From Sporosarcina sp. (GTDB lineage Bacteria; Bacillota; Bacilli; Bacillales_A; Planococcaceae), in the NCBI GenBank assembly GCA_026169375.1, contig JAPFCR010000009.1, positions 27,040-91,039 of the forward strand: DNA of 64,000 nt, written 5' to 3'. Below the pieces are notes generated by a model. It saw only the letters and a program-made list of their open reading frames with translations. It was not told the DNA's origin and made no database searches. A program made the position numbers and the translations under genes. Positions within the stretch are counted from its first letter, which is position 1. The number at the start of each line of letters is the position of its first letter. Positions 8,256 through 17,259 of the stretch are shown one piece after another.

Positions 8256-10493
8256 ATGACTAATCAACAATGGTTGGAATTTGTAGACGGAAAGTGGCAA
8301 GACGAAATCAACGTACGCGATTTTATTATCAAAAACTTTACTCTGTATAATGGCGATGAAAGCTTTTTAGTCGGTCCTACAGCTGATACAAATAAATTAT
8401 GGGAACAAGTGATGGAACTCACGAAAAAAGAAATAGACAACGGGGGCGTCCTTGACATGGACACATCGATTGTGTCTACTATCACCTCTCATGGACCAGG
8501 CTATTTAGATAAAGAAAAAGAACAAATTGTCGGCTTTCAAACAGATGTCCCGTTTAAACGTTCTTTACAACCTTTTGGTGGCATTAGAATGGCAATCGGT
8601 GCTGCTCAGTCTTATGGATTTGAAGTTGACAAAGAAGTAGAACATACATTTACAGAATATAGAAAAACACATAACCAAGGTGTTTTTGACGCCTATACAA
8701 ATGAAATGAAAGCAGCTCGGAGTGCAGGAATTATTACTGGACTTCCTGATGCGTATGGACGCGGAAGAATCATTGGTGACTACCGCCGCGTTGCATTGTA
8801 TGGGATAGATTGGCTAATTGAGGATAAACAAAGTGAACTTTCACTAGTCGGCGGAAATGGTGTTATGTCTGAAAATGTGATTCGTGACCGAGAAGAACTA
8901 AGTGAGCAAATTCACGCACTTAGCGAGTTAAAACAAATGGCCGAGAGTTATGGATATGATATTTCTAAACCAGCTTCTACTGCTCATGAAGCATTTCAGT
9001 GGCTATATTTCGCATATTTAGCAGCGATTAAAGAGCAAAATGGAGCGGCGATGAGTCTCGGACGCGTCTCAACTTTCTTAGATATTTATATCGAACGTGA
9101 TTTGAGAAATAATGTGTTAACAGAAGAAGAAGCACAGGAACTTGTCGACCATTTCGTGATGAAATTACGTTTAGTGAAATTTGCGCGTACACCTGAATAT
9201 AATGATTTGTTTAGTGGAGATCCAACATGGGTCACAGAATCTATTGGCGGTATGGCACAGGATGGTACGCCACTTGTGACAAAAAGTTCATTCCGCTTTC
9301 TGCATACACTAGACAATTTAGGACCTGCACCGGAGCCGAACCTAACAGTATTATGGTCAGTGAATTTGCCTGATAATTTTAAAAAATACTGTGCGAAAGT
9401 ATCGATTGAGACAAGCTCTATCCAATATGAAAATGACGATATTATGCGTGAGCACTACGGCGATGATTATGGAATTGCTTGTTGTGTATCGGCAATGAAG
9501 ATTGGAAAACATATGCAATTCTTCGGTGCAAGAGTGAACCTTGCAAAAGCACTGCTCTATGCGATTAATGGTGGAATAGACGAAGTTTCTGCAAAACAAA
9601 TTGGACCTCAATACGCACCTATTCAATCAGAATATCTTGACTATGATGAAGTAGCAGAAAAATATGATAACATGCTCGAATGGCTTGCTGGTTTATACGT
9701 TAACACATTAAATGTCATTCATTATATGCATGATAAGTATAGTTACGAGCGCATTGAAATGGCTTTACACGATAAAGATGTGCTACGTACGATGGCTTGT
9801 GGGATTGCTGGTCTTTCTGTTGTCGCGGACTCATTAAGTGCTATTAAACATACAAAAGTGAAAACAATCCGCAATGAAGACGGTGTAGCGATAGACTTTG
9901 AAATCGAAGGAGACTATCCGCAATTCGGAAATAACGACGCACGTGTTGATGACATCGCTGTCGACTTAGTGAAATCATTTATGAATAAAATAAAACAGCA
10001 TGACACATATCGAAATGCTGTTCCGACTCAATCCGTATTAACAATTACATCAAATGTCGTATACGGTAAAATGACTGGAAACACACCGGACGGTAGAAAA
10101 GCTGGTGAACCTTTTGCACCGGGAGCAAATCCATTACATGGACGTGATAAAAAAGGCGCTTTAGCATCATTAAGTTCTGTCGCAAAATTGCCTTATGATT
10201 ATTCATTAGACGGAATCAGTAATACATTCTCAATCGTTCCGAATGCCCTAGGCAAAGATGAAGAGTCAAGAAAAAGTAATTTAGTCGGAATGCTAGATGG
10301 ATACGCACTAAAAGGCGGTCACCATCTGAATATTAACGTTTTCGACCGTGAAACATTACTCGATGCCATGGATTATCCCGAGAAACATCCGCAACTGACG
10401 ATTCGTGTATCAGGATATGCGGTGAACTTTATTAAATTAACACGCGAACAACAAATTGATGTCATTAATCGAACATTCCATGAAGGTAGATAA
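8256..10493 (+). CDS. pflB: Formate C-acetyltransferase (pyruvate formate-lyase)
   Basis: This 745-residue glycyl-radical enzyme cleaves pyruvate with CoA into acetyl-CoA and formate in anaerobic cytoplasm. The two catalytic cysteines are adjacent at residues 409-410 (IACCVSAM). The radical-bearing glycine is residue 720 in RVSGYAVNF, near the C-terminus, followed by the usual [12 protein letters not shown] ending. The length equals that of Firmicute PflB. The ATG at 8256 (MTNQQWLEF) is preceded by GGAGGT seven bases upstream; an in-frame ATG 15 bases earlier would overlap that site. A Rex-like operator lies upstream. The activase pflA follows after a hairpin, so the two form an operon. The enzyme is destroyed by oxygen and needs PflA. 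Confidence 0.97.
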   Translation: MTNQQWLEFVDGKWQDEINVRDFIIKNFTLYNGDESFLVGPTADTNKLWEQVMELTKKEIDNGGVLDMDTSIVSTITSHGPGYLDKEKEQIVGFQTDVPFKRSLQPFGGIRMAIGAAQSYGFEVDKEVEHTFTEYRKTHNQGVFDAYTNEMKAARSAGIITGLPDAYGRGRIIGDYRRVALYGIDWLIEDKQSELSLVGGNGVMSENVIRDREELSEQIHALSELKQMAESYGYDISKPASTAHEAFQWLYFAYLAAIKEQNGAAMSLGRVSTFLDIYIERDLRNNVLTEEEAQELVDHFVMKLRLVKFARTPEYNDLFSGDPTWVTESIGGMAQDGTPLVTKSSFRFLHTLDNLGPAPEPNLTVLWSVNLPDNFKKYCAKVSIETSSIQYENDDIMREHYGDDYGIACCVSAMKIGKHMQFFGARVNLAKALLYAINGGIDEVSAKQIGPQYAPIQSEYLDYDEVAEKYDNMLEWLAGLYVNTLNVIHYMHDKYSYERIEMALHDKDVLRTMACGIAGLSVVADSLSAIKHTKVKTIRNEDGVAIDFEIEGDYPQFGNNDARVDDIAVDLVKSFMNKIKQHDTYRNAVPTQSVLTITSNVVYGKMTGNTPDGRKAGEPFAPGANPLHGRDKKGALASLSSVAKLPYDYSLDGISNTFSIVPNALGKDEESRKSNLVGMLDGYALKGGHHLNINVFDRETLLDAMDYPEKHPQLTIRVSGYAVNFIKLTREQQIDVINRTFHEGR

Positions 10494-10498
10494 TACGT

Positions 10499-10538
10499 AT
10501 TCTTGAAGTGGAGATCTTATGACCTCCCCTTCAAGAAT
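10499..10538 (+). promoter_or_regulatory. Intercistronic hairpin between pflB and pflA
   Basis: ATTCTTGAAG and GGAG pair with CTCC and CTTCAAGAAT, broken by one T-C mismatch. No T-run follows, so it more likely protects or attenuates the mRNA than ends it. The ribosome binding site of pflA begins immediately after. Confidence 0.6.
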
Positions 10539-10554
10539 TCAGGAGGTAGACCAA

Positions 10555-11295
10555 ATGAAAGGTAGAGTACATTCCATCGAAACATATGGAACAGTTGATG
10601 GTCCGGGAATTCGATATGTCTTATTTATGCAAGGCTGTTTACTACGCTGTCAATTTTGTCATAACCCGGACACGTGGAAAATGAGTGACGGAAAAGAGAT
10701 GACTGTCGGGGAAGTTGTTGCCGATATAAAAGAATATCTCCCCTTCTTTCAAGCATCCAATGGCGGCGTGACAGTTAGTGGCGGCGAACCGCTTATACAG
10801 ACAGCATTTGTAGCCCAGCTTTTTAAAGAATTAAAGAAACTAGGAATTCATACTGCGATTGATACGTCAGCCGGTTGTTTTTCCAAATCACCTTCATTTC
10901 TAAAATCTTTGGACGAACTATTAGCCTATACTGATTTAGTGTTACTAGATCTTAAACAAATCAATTCAGCGAAACATAAAAAACTAACTGGAAAACCGAA
11001 CGAACACATTTTGGAATTTGCAAATTACTTAGCTGAAAAAGAAGTGCCTGTTTGGATTAGACACGTTCTCATACCTGAGATTACGGATATTGATGATGAT
11101 TTAGAGAAATTAGCAGCATTTATTCAAACATTACCTAACGTAGAAAAAGTAGATGTGCTTCCTTATCATGAACTCGGCGTGTACAAATGGGAAGCATTAG
11201 GAATTGATTACCCGCTAAAAGATACTCAGCCGCCAACAGATGAGCGTGTAAGAAATGCTGAAAAAATATTAACAGCTGGGCTGACAACAGCTTAA
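10555..11295 (+). CDS. pflA: Pyruvate formate-lyase activating enzyme
   Basis: This radical-SAM enzyme (246 residues) uses a 4Fe-4S cluster and S-adenosylmethionine to install the glycyl radical on PflB. The cluster motif CLLRCQFC (C28, C32, C35) is in the expected place after MKGRVHSIETYGTVDGPGIR. The SAM-binding GGE motif is in VTVSGGEPLIQ. I chose the ATG at 10555 because AGGAGGT lies seven bases upstream and the family starts there; the longer frame from 10519 adds 12 unrelated residues that overlap the hairpin. It is the second gene of the pfl operon and is followed by a type B repeat. Confidence 0.96.
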   Translation: MKGRVHSIETYGTVDGPGIRYVLFMQGCLLRCQFCHNPDTWKMSDGKEMTVGEVVADIKEYLPFFQASNGGVTVSGGEPLIQTAFVAQLFKELKKLGIHTAIDTSAGCFSKSPSFLKSLDELLAYTDLVLLDLKQINSAKHKKLTGKPNEHILEFANYLAEKEVPVWIRHVLIPEITDIDDDLEKLAAFIQTLPNVEKVDVLPYHELGVYKWEALGIDYPLKDTQPPTDERVRNAEKILTAGLTTA

Positions 11296-11307
11296 AGGGG
11301 GTGCCTT

Positions 11308-11388
11308 AAAGGGGTGCCTGTGCACCACACAACTCAAACACAATTCAGAATTCTTTCCGAGTTGTGTCTTACACAGGCACCGAAAAAC
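11308..11388. repeat. Palindromic repeat, type B copy 1
   Basis: AAAGGGGTGCCTGTGCACC opens the element and TACACAGGCACCGAAAAAC closes it. A second inner stem pairs ACACAACTC with GAGTTGTGT. About 80 bases, starting 13 bases after pflA. Nearly identical copies occur at 12339 and 16308. Confidence 0.9.
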
Positions 11389-11621
11389 AAAACAAACCCC
11401 GGTTGATGATTGATACAAGCCTCGCGTAATGCGCGTTCCTTTGAAAGCAGCAAATTGAACCTTGTTTTTCCTATATTCGGACCACGGATCACAATGAAAG
11501 GTTCTAAAAAAATTCTGAATTGTGCTAGAACCTGGTACTCCAAATTAATTGTTGACTATTATTAGAAGGTTTTGGGCATATTAATAACGTCTTGTTATTT
11601 TAATAAATGGAGGGTAATAAA
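11389..11621. other. Intergenic region upstream of ykuS
   Basis: No recognisable gene. A minus-strand frame reads IRGPNIGKTRFNLLLSKERA but matches nothing I know and partly derives from the neighbouring repeat. The ykuS ribosome binding site AATGGAGGG is at the end. Confidence 0.4.
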
Positions 11622-11858
11622 ATGGCGAAAATTGCGGTAGAAGAACCATTTGATGATGTGAAAAAAGCATTGGAAGAAAAAGGACATACAGTAACAATGT
11701 TCAACACCGATGAAGAAGTTACGGGCCATGATTTGGGTGTTGTAAGAGCTATCAACGAAGGGAATAATGATGAATTTAATTTTCCTGTTGTCAGCATGAA
11801 AGGCATGTCCATCGAGGATGCAGTTGAAGCAGTCGAAGAAAAATTGCAAAACATGTGA
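11622..11858 (+). CDS. ykuS: YkuS family protein (UPF0180)
   Basis: This is a small protein of 78 residues, of the UPF0180 family found in Bacillales; its function is unknown. It has the family start MAKIAVEEPFDDVKKALEEKGHT (quoted here as MAKIAVEE and ALEEKGHTV), a central acidic segment and a C-terminal helix. The ATG at 11622 follows GGAGGG at the right spacing. The five residues encoded upstream in the same frame cover the ribosome binding site and are not counted. It stands alone between repeat copies, so no operon context helps. Confidence 0.8.
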   Translation: MAKIAVEEPFDDVKKALEEKGHTVTMFNTDEEVTGHDLGVVRAINEGNNDEFNFPVVSMKGMSIEDAVEAVEEKLQNM

Positions 11859-11878
11859 GTTGTAGGCAGGGATTTGAT

Positions 11879-11950
11879 TAAAGGAGTGCCTGTGCACCAC
11901 ACAATTCAGACTTCTTTCTGAGTTGTGTCTTACACAGGCACCGAAAAACA
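11879..11950. repeat. Palindromic repeat, type B copy 2 (shorter)
   Basis: It has the same ends as the other type B copies (GTGCCTGTGCACCACACAA and ACACAGGCACCGAAAAAC) but the centre is shortened. The inner stem here pairs ACACAATTCAG with CTGAGTTGTGT, using one G-T pair. Confidence 0.88.
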
Positions 11951-11986
11951 AATTAACAAACATTATACGCCACAAAAATTTAAAAA

Positions 11987-12020
11987 AGCATTCATGACCA
12001 TTTACATAATCATGAATGCT
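11987..12020 (-). terminator. Copied satP-type terminator hairpin
   Basis: AGCATTCATGA pairs with TCATGAATGCT, with A and T runs on the two sides. It is the same hairpin as at 3982-4024 and lies downstream of the decayed satP fragment, so gene end and terminator were duplicated together. Confidence 0.75.
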
Positions 12021-12088
12021 TTTCTATTTTTTCAGTCTCGCCATCAATTCAACATAATAATAAGTTTGCCGAATTTTAATTCTTGCTC

Positions 12089-12242
12089 TTACAGCGGTAA
12101 TAGCGGTGTACCATGTTCGTTATTGATAACCTGCGCTAGGCCTGTATAACTAGCTGAAACTCCGCATATTATCCCTACCCAGGCCCCTGCAACTGACAAA
12201 AATACAAACAAAATCGTCAAAGTAAGAAATACAATTTGTTGT
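12089..12242 (-). pseudogene. Decayed 3' fragment of a second SatP/YaaH transporter
   Basis: Read on the minus strand this gives QQIVFLTLTILFVFLSV, then AGAWVGIICGVSASYTGLAQ and VINNEHGTPLLPL with a stop. The C-terminus of the intact transporter at 4090 is nearly the same, but the fragment lacks about 14 residues in the middle (SIADFTGIHAIQVA region) and the whole N-terminal two thirds. It cannot encode a working transporter. The two sequences differ enough that this is an old duplication or a remnant of a related gene. Confidence 0.85.
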
Positions 12243-12338
12243 TTGAGTGACTGTACCTAAATGTTCAGTGAAGCGGGAACGTTCCCCTTGATTTCATGCT
12301 CACTATTTAAAAGTTCCAAGTGAATGGACTTTAGTATT

Positions 12339-12420
12339 AAAGGGGTGCCTGTGCACCACACAACTCAAACACAATTCAGAATTCTTTCCGAGTTGTGTCT
12401 TACACAGGCACCGAAAAACA
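12339..12420. repeat. Palindromic repeat, type B copy 3
   Basis: Nearly identical in sequence to copy 1 at 11308. A type A copy starts 10 bases further right. Confidence 0.9.
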
Positions 12421-12429
12421 ATTTTCACA

Positions 12430-12471
12430 TGCCTGTGCAGCAAACAATTCTGAATTCAATGTTGCACAGGC
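12430..12471. repeat. Palindromic repeat, type A copy 4
   Basis: TGCCTGTGCAGCAAACAATT with the inverted arm GTTGCACAGGC. It sits almost head to tail with a type B copy. Confidence 0.88.
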
Positions 12472-12548
12472 GCGCAAACAATTAGTGGTAGAACGTGAAT
12501 GGTTGTCAGTGACTGACAACCGTTGTGGATAAGGCAACAATCCCTCTC

Positions 12549-13319
12549 TTATTTCCTAAATCGATGCAAAAATGTTTGTAACCGTGTATTGTTCGATTGC
12601 TCAATCACTTCTTTTGGTGTGCCTTGCTCGGCAATGACGCCACCATCTAAAAACACAACACGGTCAGCGATGTCGAGTGCAAAGTCCATTTCATGTGTAA
12701 CAAGAATCATTGCCATCTCTCCCGTTTTTGCGATTCCTCGAATAACTTGAAGCACTTCGTCAACCAGTTCAGGGTCAAGTGCCGATGTCACCTCGTCAAA
12801 CAACATAACTTTCGGCTTCATCACAAGTGCACGAGCGATGGCAACTCGTTGTTGTTGCCCGCCTGATAATTGATTTGGATAGCTAGTCAGATGATTTTTT
12901 AAACCTACGCGTTCAAGCATTTTAGCAGCTAACAGCTTGGCTTTTTCTTCACTTTTCTTTTGGACCTGCATAAGCGCAACCATACAGTTTTCGAGTGCTG
13001 TTAAATGTGGAAACAAATTAAAATGCTGAAAAACCATCCCAATTTGCCCGCGAATATTTTGTAAATGTTTTTCATTTGCGAGAACGTACTTGTTATTCTT
13101 CTCCATGTGCCACAAGTTTTCGCCATTTACAATAATCGTACCTGATGTAGGCTCCTCTAATGTCATTAATAAACGAATCAGCGTCGTTTTCCCGGATCCA
13201 CTTGGACCAATAAGTGCAATTTTTTCAGATGGTCGAATGTGTAAATTAATGCCATTTAACACATCGACGCCATCAAATGATTTATGTATATTGTTAAATT
13301 GAATGATTGGTTCAGACAT
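12549..13319 (-). CDS. Polar amino-acid ABC transporter, ATP-binding protein
   Basis: The 256-residue ATPase drives an importer at the membrane's inner face. Walker A is GPSGSGKTTL near residue 38, the Q-loop is MVFQHFNLFPH, the signature is LSGGQQQRVAIARAL, Walker B is VMLFDEVTSALDPEL, and the switch His is in LVTHEMDFA. It is the third gene of a leftward set: binding protein, permease, ATPase. The 177-base gap to the permease contains a perfect hairpin. The family takes up glutamine, cystine, arginine and similar; the exact substrate cannot be settled here. Confidence 0.93.
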   Translation of the reverse strand: MSEPIIQFNNIHKSFDGVDVLNGINLHIRPSEKIALIGPSGSGKTTLIRLLMTLEEPTSGTIIVNGENLWHMEKNNKYVLANEKHLQNIRGQIGMVFQHFNLFPHLTALENCMVALMQVQKKSEEKAKLLAAKMLERVGLKNHLTSYPNQLSGGQQQRVAIARALVMKPKVMLFDEVTSALDPELVDEVLQVIRGIAKTGEMAMILVTHEMDFALDIADRVVFLDGGVIAEQGTPKEVIEQSNNTRLQTFLHRFRK

Positions 13320-13417
13320 GCTTTAACGCTCCTTGTGAAATCTCATTTTCAATAGATAGAATTAATCCATTTCGAAAAAATATAAACGAAGAATTTTTTT
13401 ATCCCCATTATAAAGAG

Positions 13418-13445
13418 AGTGGATTGTAAAGGTTTACAATCCACT
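13418..13445 (-). promoter_or_regulatory. Perfect hairpin between permease and ATPase genes
   Basis: AGTGGATTGTAAA and TTTACAATCCACT form a 13-pair stem with a GG loop. There is no T-run, so it may modulate expression of the ATPase gene or stabilise upstream mRNA. It could instead be a weak terminator. Confidence 0.6.
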
Positions 13446-13496
13446 ATTAAGAAAAACGATATGCATATTTCTTGAGGTTATACAACGCGGGTCTGT

Positions 13497-14180
13497 TTAG
13501 ACGTATTTACTAAATCTTACTTCTAAACGATCTTGGATAAATGCAATAATCATACATAACGCCCAGTAAATAAGAGCAACGAGTATGTACATGGTCATTG
13601 CATCATACGTTCTGCCGACCACAATTTGTGTTTTCTGAAATAGCTCTGGTACTGTAATAACAGCTGCTAGTGATGTTGATTTTACCAAATTCATAAACAC
13701 GTTTGTCAGTGGGGGGATTGCAATTCTTGTTGCTTGTGGTAAAATGATTTTTCGTAATGTTGTCCAATAGCTTAAGTTTAATGCTTTCGCTGATTCCCAT
13801 TGTCCTTGGTCCACACTATTTAATGACGAGCGGTTAATTTCTGCAATATAGGCAGCACTGTTTAATCCGAAACCTAGTGATGCTGCTGTCAATGCGGAAA
13901 GTTCTAAACCAATGATGGGCAAGCCGAAATAAAGAATAAATAAAAAAACAAGCATTGGTGTACCACGCATAAACGAAATATAAACCCCTGCAGGCCAACG
14001 TAAAAACCACCGCTTAGAGCCTCTCAATAATGCTAAAATTAAACCGAATACAAGACCGATGAACATACTGATAAAAGATACAGCGAGCGTCATCGATATG
14101 CCACCTAAAATAAAAGGCAAATTCTCCCAAGCTAATGCAGCATCGAATAAGTCTCCAAAGTTAAATTCTGTTAGTTTCAT
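13497..14180 (-). CDS. Polar amino-acid ABC transporter, permease
   Basis: This 227-residue membrane protein has about five hydrophobic segments. The conserved loop of the HisM/GlnP family that docks to the ATPase is seen as QGQWESAKALNLSYWTTLRKIILPQA. The FMRGTPMLVFLFILYFG segment near residue 70 is also typical. It starts 15 bases after the binding-protein gene ends. A single permease gene suggests that the complex uses a homodimer. Confidence 0.93.
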   Translation of the reverse strand: MKLTEFNFGDLFDAALAWENLPFILGGISMTLAVSFISMFIGLVFGLILALLRGSKRWFLRWPAGVYISFMRGTPMLVFLFILYFGLPIIGLELSALTAASLGFGLNSAAYIAEINRSSLNSVDQGQWESAKALNLSYWTTLRKIILPQATRIAIPPLTNVFMNLVKSTSLAAVITVPELFQKTQIVVGRTYDAMTMYILVALIYWALCMIIAFIQDRLEVRFSKYV

Positions 14181-14195
14181 AGGAATTACATACCT

Positions 14196-15068
14196 TTATA
14201 TATCCAAATCATCTATTTCAATAATTTCTTTTTCAGGTTTTTTAGAAGCGTCTTCTTCATAAAATTGTGTCGCAAGACTTGATAACGTTCCGTCTTCATG
14301 CATGTCAGCAATGACTTCATTAATTTTTTCTTTAAGGGTATGTGCGCCTTTAGGCATTAAAACACCAGATTCAGTTAGATTGAAATTCAGTGTTGGGTGT
14401 AGGTGAATATCAAAGTCTGGGAATGCTGCTACCCCAAATTTTGTTAAGTAATAGTCATTAATCACAGCGTCTGTTCTTCCGTTGTCTACATCACGTAAAT
14501 AAGCTTCGTTTGGTGCATTTCCGTAAGTGACAACTTCCGCTCCGAATTGTTCTGCGATTTGACTATAAATTGTTGTTGCTCCGCCACCTGTTTTTTTCCC
14601 TTTTAAATCTTCTAATGTTTCAATTCCTGAATTATCTTCTTTGCGAACCGCCATTGTTATGTATGAGTATTTGATCGGGTCACTAAAGTCGAATTCTTCT
14701 TTTCTTTTCTCTGTAATTGTTGCGGATGATACGTCAATTCTTCCGCTTTTAATGGCAGGCATAACTGAATCGACCCCAATGATTTCAAAAGAAATGTCTA
14801 AATCGAGTCGTTTAGCAATTTCCCGCATTGTTTCAACTTCAAATCCTGTTAATTGATCCTCTGTTTCTTTATCCCCATCATAATAAGATGCTGCAATTAA
14901 TGTTCCCGACGTTGCAACAACTAGTTCCCCAGACTCCTGAATTTTACGCCAATATTCATCTTCGTTTTGATCTCCAGATGTTTCAGTTTGATCTGGCTCG
15001 TTATTTCCGCAAGCTGACAATAAAAGAACCGATAATAAGAAAGCGATACCAATAAATTTCTTTTTCAA
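14196..15068 (-). CDS. Polar amino-acid ABC transporter, substrate-binding lipoprotein
   Basis: This 290-residue extracytoplasmic receptor starts with a lipoprotein signal (MKKKFIGIAFLLSVLLLSACG; lipobox LLSAC, Cys at about residue 20). The type-3 bacterial solute-binding fold follows: LVVATSGTLIAASYYDGDKE at the start, GFEVETMREIAKRLDLDI, and KSGRIDVSSATITEKRKEEFDFSDP. The start codon appears to be TTG at 15068, after GGGGAGC. It is the first gene of the importer set. The binding residues fit the cystine/polar amino-acid group, but no specific ligand can be assigned. Confidence 0.93.
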   Translation of the reverse strand: MKKKFIGIAFLLSVLLLSACGNNEPDQTETSGDQNEDEYWRKIQESGELVVATSGTLIAASYYDGDKETEDQLTGFEVETMREIAKRLDLDISFEIIGVDSVMPAIKSGRIDVSSATITEKRKEEFDFSDPIKYSYITMAVRKEDNSGIETLEDLKGKKTGGGATTIYSQIAEQFGAEVVTYGNAPNEAYLRDVDNGRTDAVINDYYLTKFGVAAFPDFDIHLHPTLNFNLTESGVLMPKGAHTLKEKINEVIADMHEDGTLSSLATQFYEEDASKKPEKEIIEIDDLDI

Positions 15069-15207
15069 TATAATGCTCCCCTTCCCAACTGTTATAACAT
15101 TTCACAAATTAGATAATAACAGTCAAATCCTATACCGTCAATTCTCATCAATCTGTATCAATCGTTTTATAGTTCTGATATAGTCTTACATGAGTCTTAC
15201 TATTCTT

Positions 15208-15255
15208 ACATGCCTGTGCAGCAAACAATTCTGAATTCAGTGTTGCACAGGCACA
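15208..15255. repeat. Palindromic repeat, type A copy 5
   Basis: TGCCTGTGCAGCAAACAATT with the inverted arm TGTTGCACAGGCA. Confidence 0.88.
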
Positions 15256-15265
15256 TTTTCTAATA

Positions 15266-15302
15266 CCAAAAGAGCCAATCGTTATCCGATTGACTCTTTT
15301 GG
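15266..15302. terminator. Strong hairpin, probable terminator
   Basis: CCAAAAGAGCCAATCG pairs with CGATTGACTCTTTTGG with one mismatch. It follows the pseudogene at 15311 on the minus strand. Confidence 0.65.
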
Positions 15303-15310
15303 ACTCAAAC

Positions 15311-15487
15311 TTATGCGAAGAATTTTTCCTTCATCGTTATTAAAGTCTTTTTCTTTGTTTTTTCGATACACATGATGACAATTATTGCTGAAAATGTTGC
15401 AAACTCTAAATCTAATAAACTGGCAATCCATATTGCCAATCCTGCGCCTACCGCCGTTTTGATCGTGCGATAACCCATACCTACCAT
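15311..15487 (-). pseudogene. Remnant of an aromatic-acid-exporter (FUSC-like) family gene
   Basis: The 58 codons read MVGMGYRTIKTAVGAGLAIW, IASLLDLEFATFSAIIVIMC and IEKTKKKTLITMKEKFFA, then stop. This is the usual N-terminal end of the YqjA/YgaE-type aromatic acid exporter proteins, which are over 300 residues long, so about 80 percent is missing. The same frame stays open upstream (LAAHGEVCKGYCIEDEDGAL), which suggests fusion to other old coding DNA. It is not expected to be functional. Confidence 0.6.
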
Positions 15488-15608
15488 TAAAGCACCATCC
15501 TCATCTTCTATACAATAACCCTTGCATACTTCACCATGTGCCGCAAGACTTTTTACGAAAGATTAACAATCTAAATCGCTCTTCTTGATACCTATTAACT
15601 CATAAATT

Positions 15609-16256
15609 TTATTGCTTTCTTTTTCTCATTGTCGAAATCGTCAACCCGTCCCCTATTGGAATCAGTGTCGATTCTAACTGCGGATGATTAGCAACTGTTT
15701 CATTAAATTTTTTCATCAGTTCTGTATAACGCTTCGCTTCAACTTGTTCATTTGCCACACTGCCGTTTGCTAGAACATTATCACAAACAATTAATGCATC
15801 ATCTTCAGCGAGTTCTATACAATAATTTAAATAGTTTTCATAATTAGCTTTATCTGCATCAATAAAGAAAAAGTCAAATCGCTTCTGATCTTTCACAAGC
15901 TGTTCAAGATTTTCTAATGCTGGTCCAGTCATGTAAGTCACTTGCTTTGAATAACCCGCTTTCGCTAAATTATGATAAGCTAATGTTGCATAACTTTCCT
16001 CTTTTTCTAAAGAAACAAGTTGTCCATCCTTTCCAAATCCTCGCGCAAGACAAATCCCACTATATCCACCGAGCGCTCCAATCTCTAGGACACGTTTAGC
16101 TTTAGATACAGCCACAAGCATAGAGAGGAATTTTCCTGTAGAAGGCGAGACTGATATGGACTTCATACCATTTTCACGAATGGAAGTAAGTACCTCCTCT
16201 AAGATAGAATCTTCATGCGTAAAAACAGTATCGATATAATGATTAATTGTTTTCAT
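15609..16256 (-). CDS. Class I SAM-dependent O-methyltransferase
   Basis: The 215-residue protein belongs to the caffeoyl-CoA/catechol O-methyltransferase family. The SAM site is RVLEIGALGGYSGICLAR (about residues 54-71). The metal-binding Asp of the family is in FDFFFIDADKANY, with a second Asp in ALIVCDNVLANG. Its length is usual for the family. It stands alone, with type B repeat DNA upstream. Bacterial members methylate small catechols or a tRNA wobble uridine; which applies here is not clear. The ALGGYS variant differs from tRNA-modifying TrmR as I know it. Confidence 0.88.
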   Translation of the reverse strand: MKTINHYIDTVFTHEDSILEEVLTSIRENGMKSISVSPSTGKFLSMLVAVSKAKRVLEIGALGGYSGICLARGFGKDGQLVSLEKEESYATLAYHNLAKAGYSKQVTYMTGPALENLEQLVKDQKRFDFFFIDADKANYENYLNYCIELAEDDALIVCDNVLANGSVANEQVEAKRYTELMKKFNETVANHPQLESTLIPIGDGLTISTMRKRKQ

Positions 16257-16307
16257 TTAATTCATTTCCTTTCATTTCACTTTGGAGAGTCTGTTCTTTA
16301 TCCTCCA

Positions 16308-16388
16308 TTAAAGGGGTGCCTGTGCACCACACAACTCAAACACAATTCAGAATTCTTTCCGAGTTGTGTCTTACACAGGCACCGAAAA
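16308..16388. repeat. Palindromic repeat, type B copy 4
   Basis: Nearly identical to copies 1 and 3. It lies 10 bases after the AIM24 gene stop on the minus strand and may serve as its terminator. Confidence 0.9.
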
Positions 16389-16398
16389 AATTTTCAGC

Positions 16399-17160
16399 TT
16401 ATTGACGGACAGGAGCCATTAACACTTTTCCTGTTCCACGATAGACATTAACTAAACCTTCTCCGGAAGCTGCTGAACCCATAAAGGTTTTGCCTGATCT
16501 TTCTACTGTAAATTCCAAACTACCAGACCATACAACTGCCATATTACCATCAATTTTCAATTCATCATCTTCTAACTCTATTTCTATGAGTTCCTCTCTT
16601 GGCACATCAGATTCAAGTGCAATCACACCGCTTCCTGTGATTCCAAGGTTAAATAATCCCTCTCCCCCAAGTGCTGCAGAAGATAAATTAGACCGCATTA
16701 CTGCCTTGTGTTGTAATTCTGATTCACAAGCTAGAAACATACCATCTTCAATGATGATTGAATGATTCCAATCTGCAACATCTATAAGTAAAATATGCTT
16801 ATATGTTGGTTCTAAGACAAGTTTGCCAGTTCCAGTGTATTCAGGCTTTATTGCAGATTCTTTGGTAACTTTTCCTCTAAATGTTTTTCCAATAAAATCG
16901 CCTACCCCTTTAATACCTGTTGTTGCTTTCACATCTCCTGCCATCCATTGCATAGCCCCAGCTTGAATTGTGATGTTTGAATGATTGACATCGCACACTA
17001 ACTGTCTTCTTCTCACATTCATTTCAGCAGCATAGAAAGCAGTTTGAGCTGTAACAGAATCAACACTCAAATCTCTTTGAAATTCAACCACTTTAAATGC
17101 ACCTAATTGTTCCGTAATTTTCACATTTTCATTATCTTCAAAATTTTTGATTGTAAACAT
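16399..17160 (-). CDS. AIM24 family protein
   Basis: This 253-residue protein is of the AIM24 (TIGR00266-type) family, a duplicated beta-sandwich related to tryptophan RNA-binding attenuator-like folds. Typical glycine-rich strands are seen: GDFIGKTFRGKVTKESAI, LGGEGLFNLGITGSG and GEGLVNVYRGTGKVLMAP near the C-terminus. The role in bacteria is unknown. The gene is flanked by two type B repeats, the left one directly after its stop. The ribosome binding site is CAGGAGAAA. Confidence 0.85.
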   Translation of the reverse strand: MFTIKNFEDNENVKITEQLGAFKVVEFQRDLSVDSVTAQTAFYAAEMNVRRRQLVCDVNHSNITIQAGAMQWMAGDVKATTGIKGVGDFIGKTFRGKVTKESAIKPEYTGTGKLVLEPTYKHILLIDVADWNHSIIIEDGMFLACESELQHKAVMRSNLSSAALGGEGLFNLGITGSGVIALESDVPREELIEIELEDDELKIDGNMAVVWSGSLEFTVERSGKTFMGSAASGEGLVNVYRGTGKVLMAPVRQ

Positions 17161-17197
17161 ATTTTTCTCCTGCTTTCTTTATATTGTTTGTGTAGAT

Positions 17198-17244
17198 TAA
17201 AGGGGTGCCTGTGCACCACACAACTACACAGGCACCGAAAAACA
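17198..17244. repeat. Palindromic repeat, type B copy 5 (deleted form)
   Basis: Both ends are intact (AAAGGGGTGCCTGTGCACC and ACACAGGCACCGAAAAAC) but most of the centre is missing, leaving ACACAACTACACAGG. The deletion runs between short repeats in the two arms. Confidence 0.88.
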
Positions 17245-17259
17245 TGTTCAACCTGTAAC

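Noticed and set aside
11595..11975. Minus-strand frames opposite ykuS
   Set aside because: They are shadows of the ykuS coding strand and of type B repeat DNA (the peptide VRHNSE comes from the repeat).
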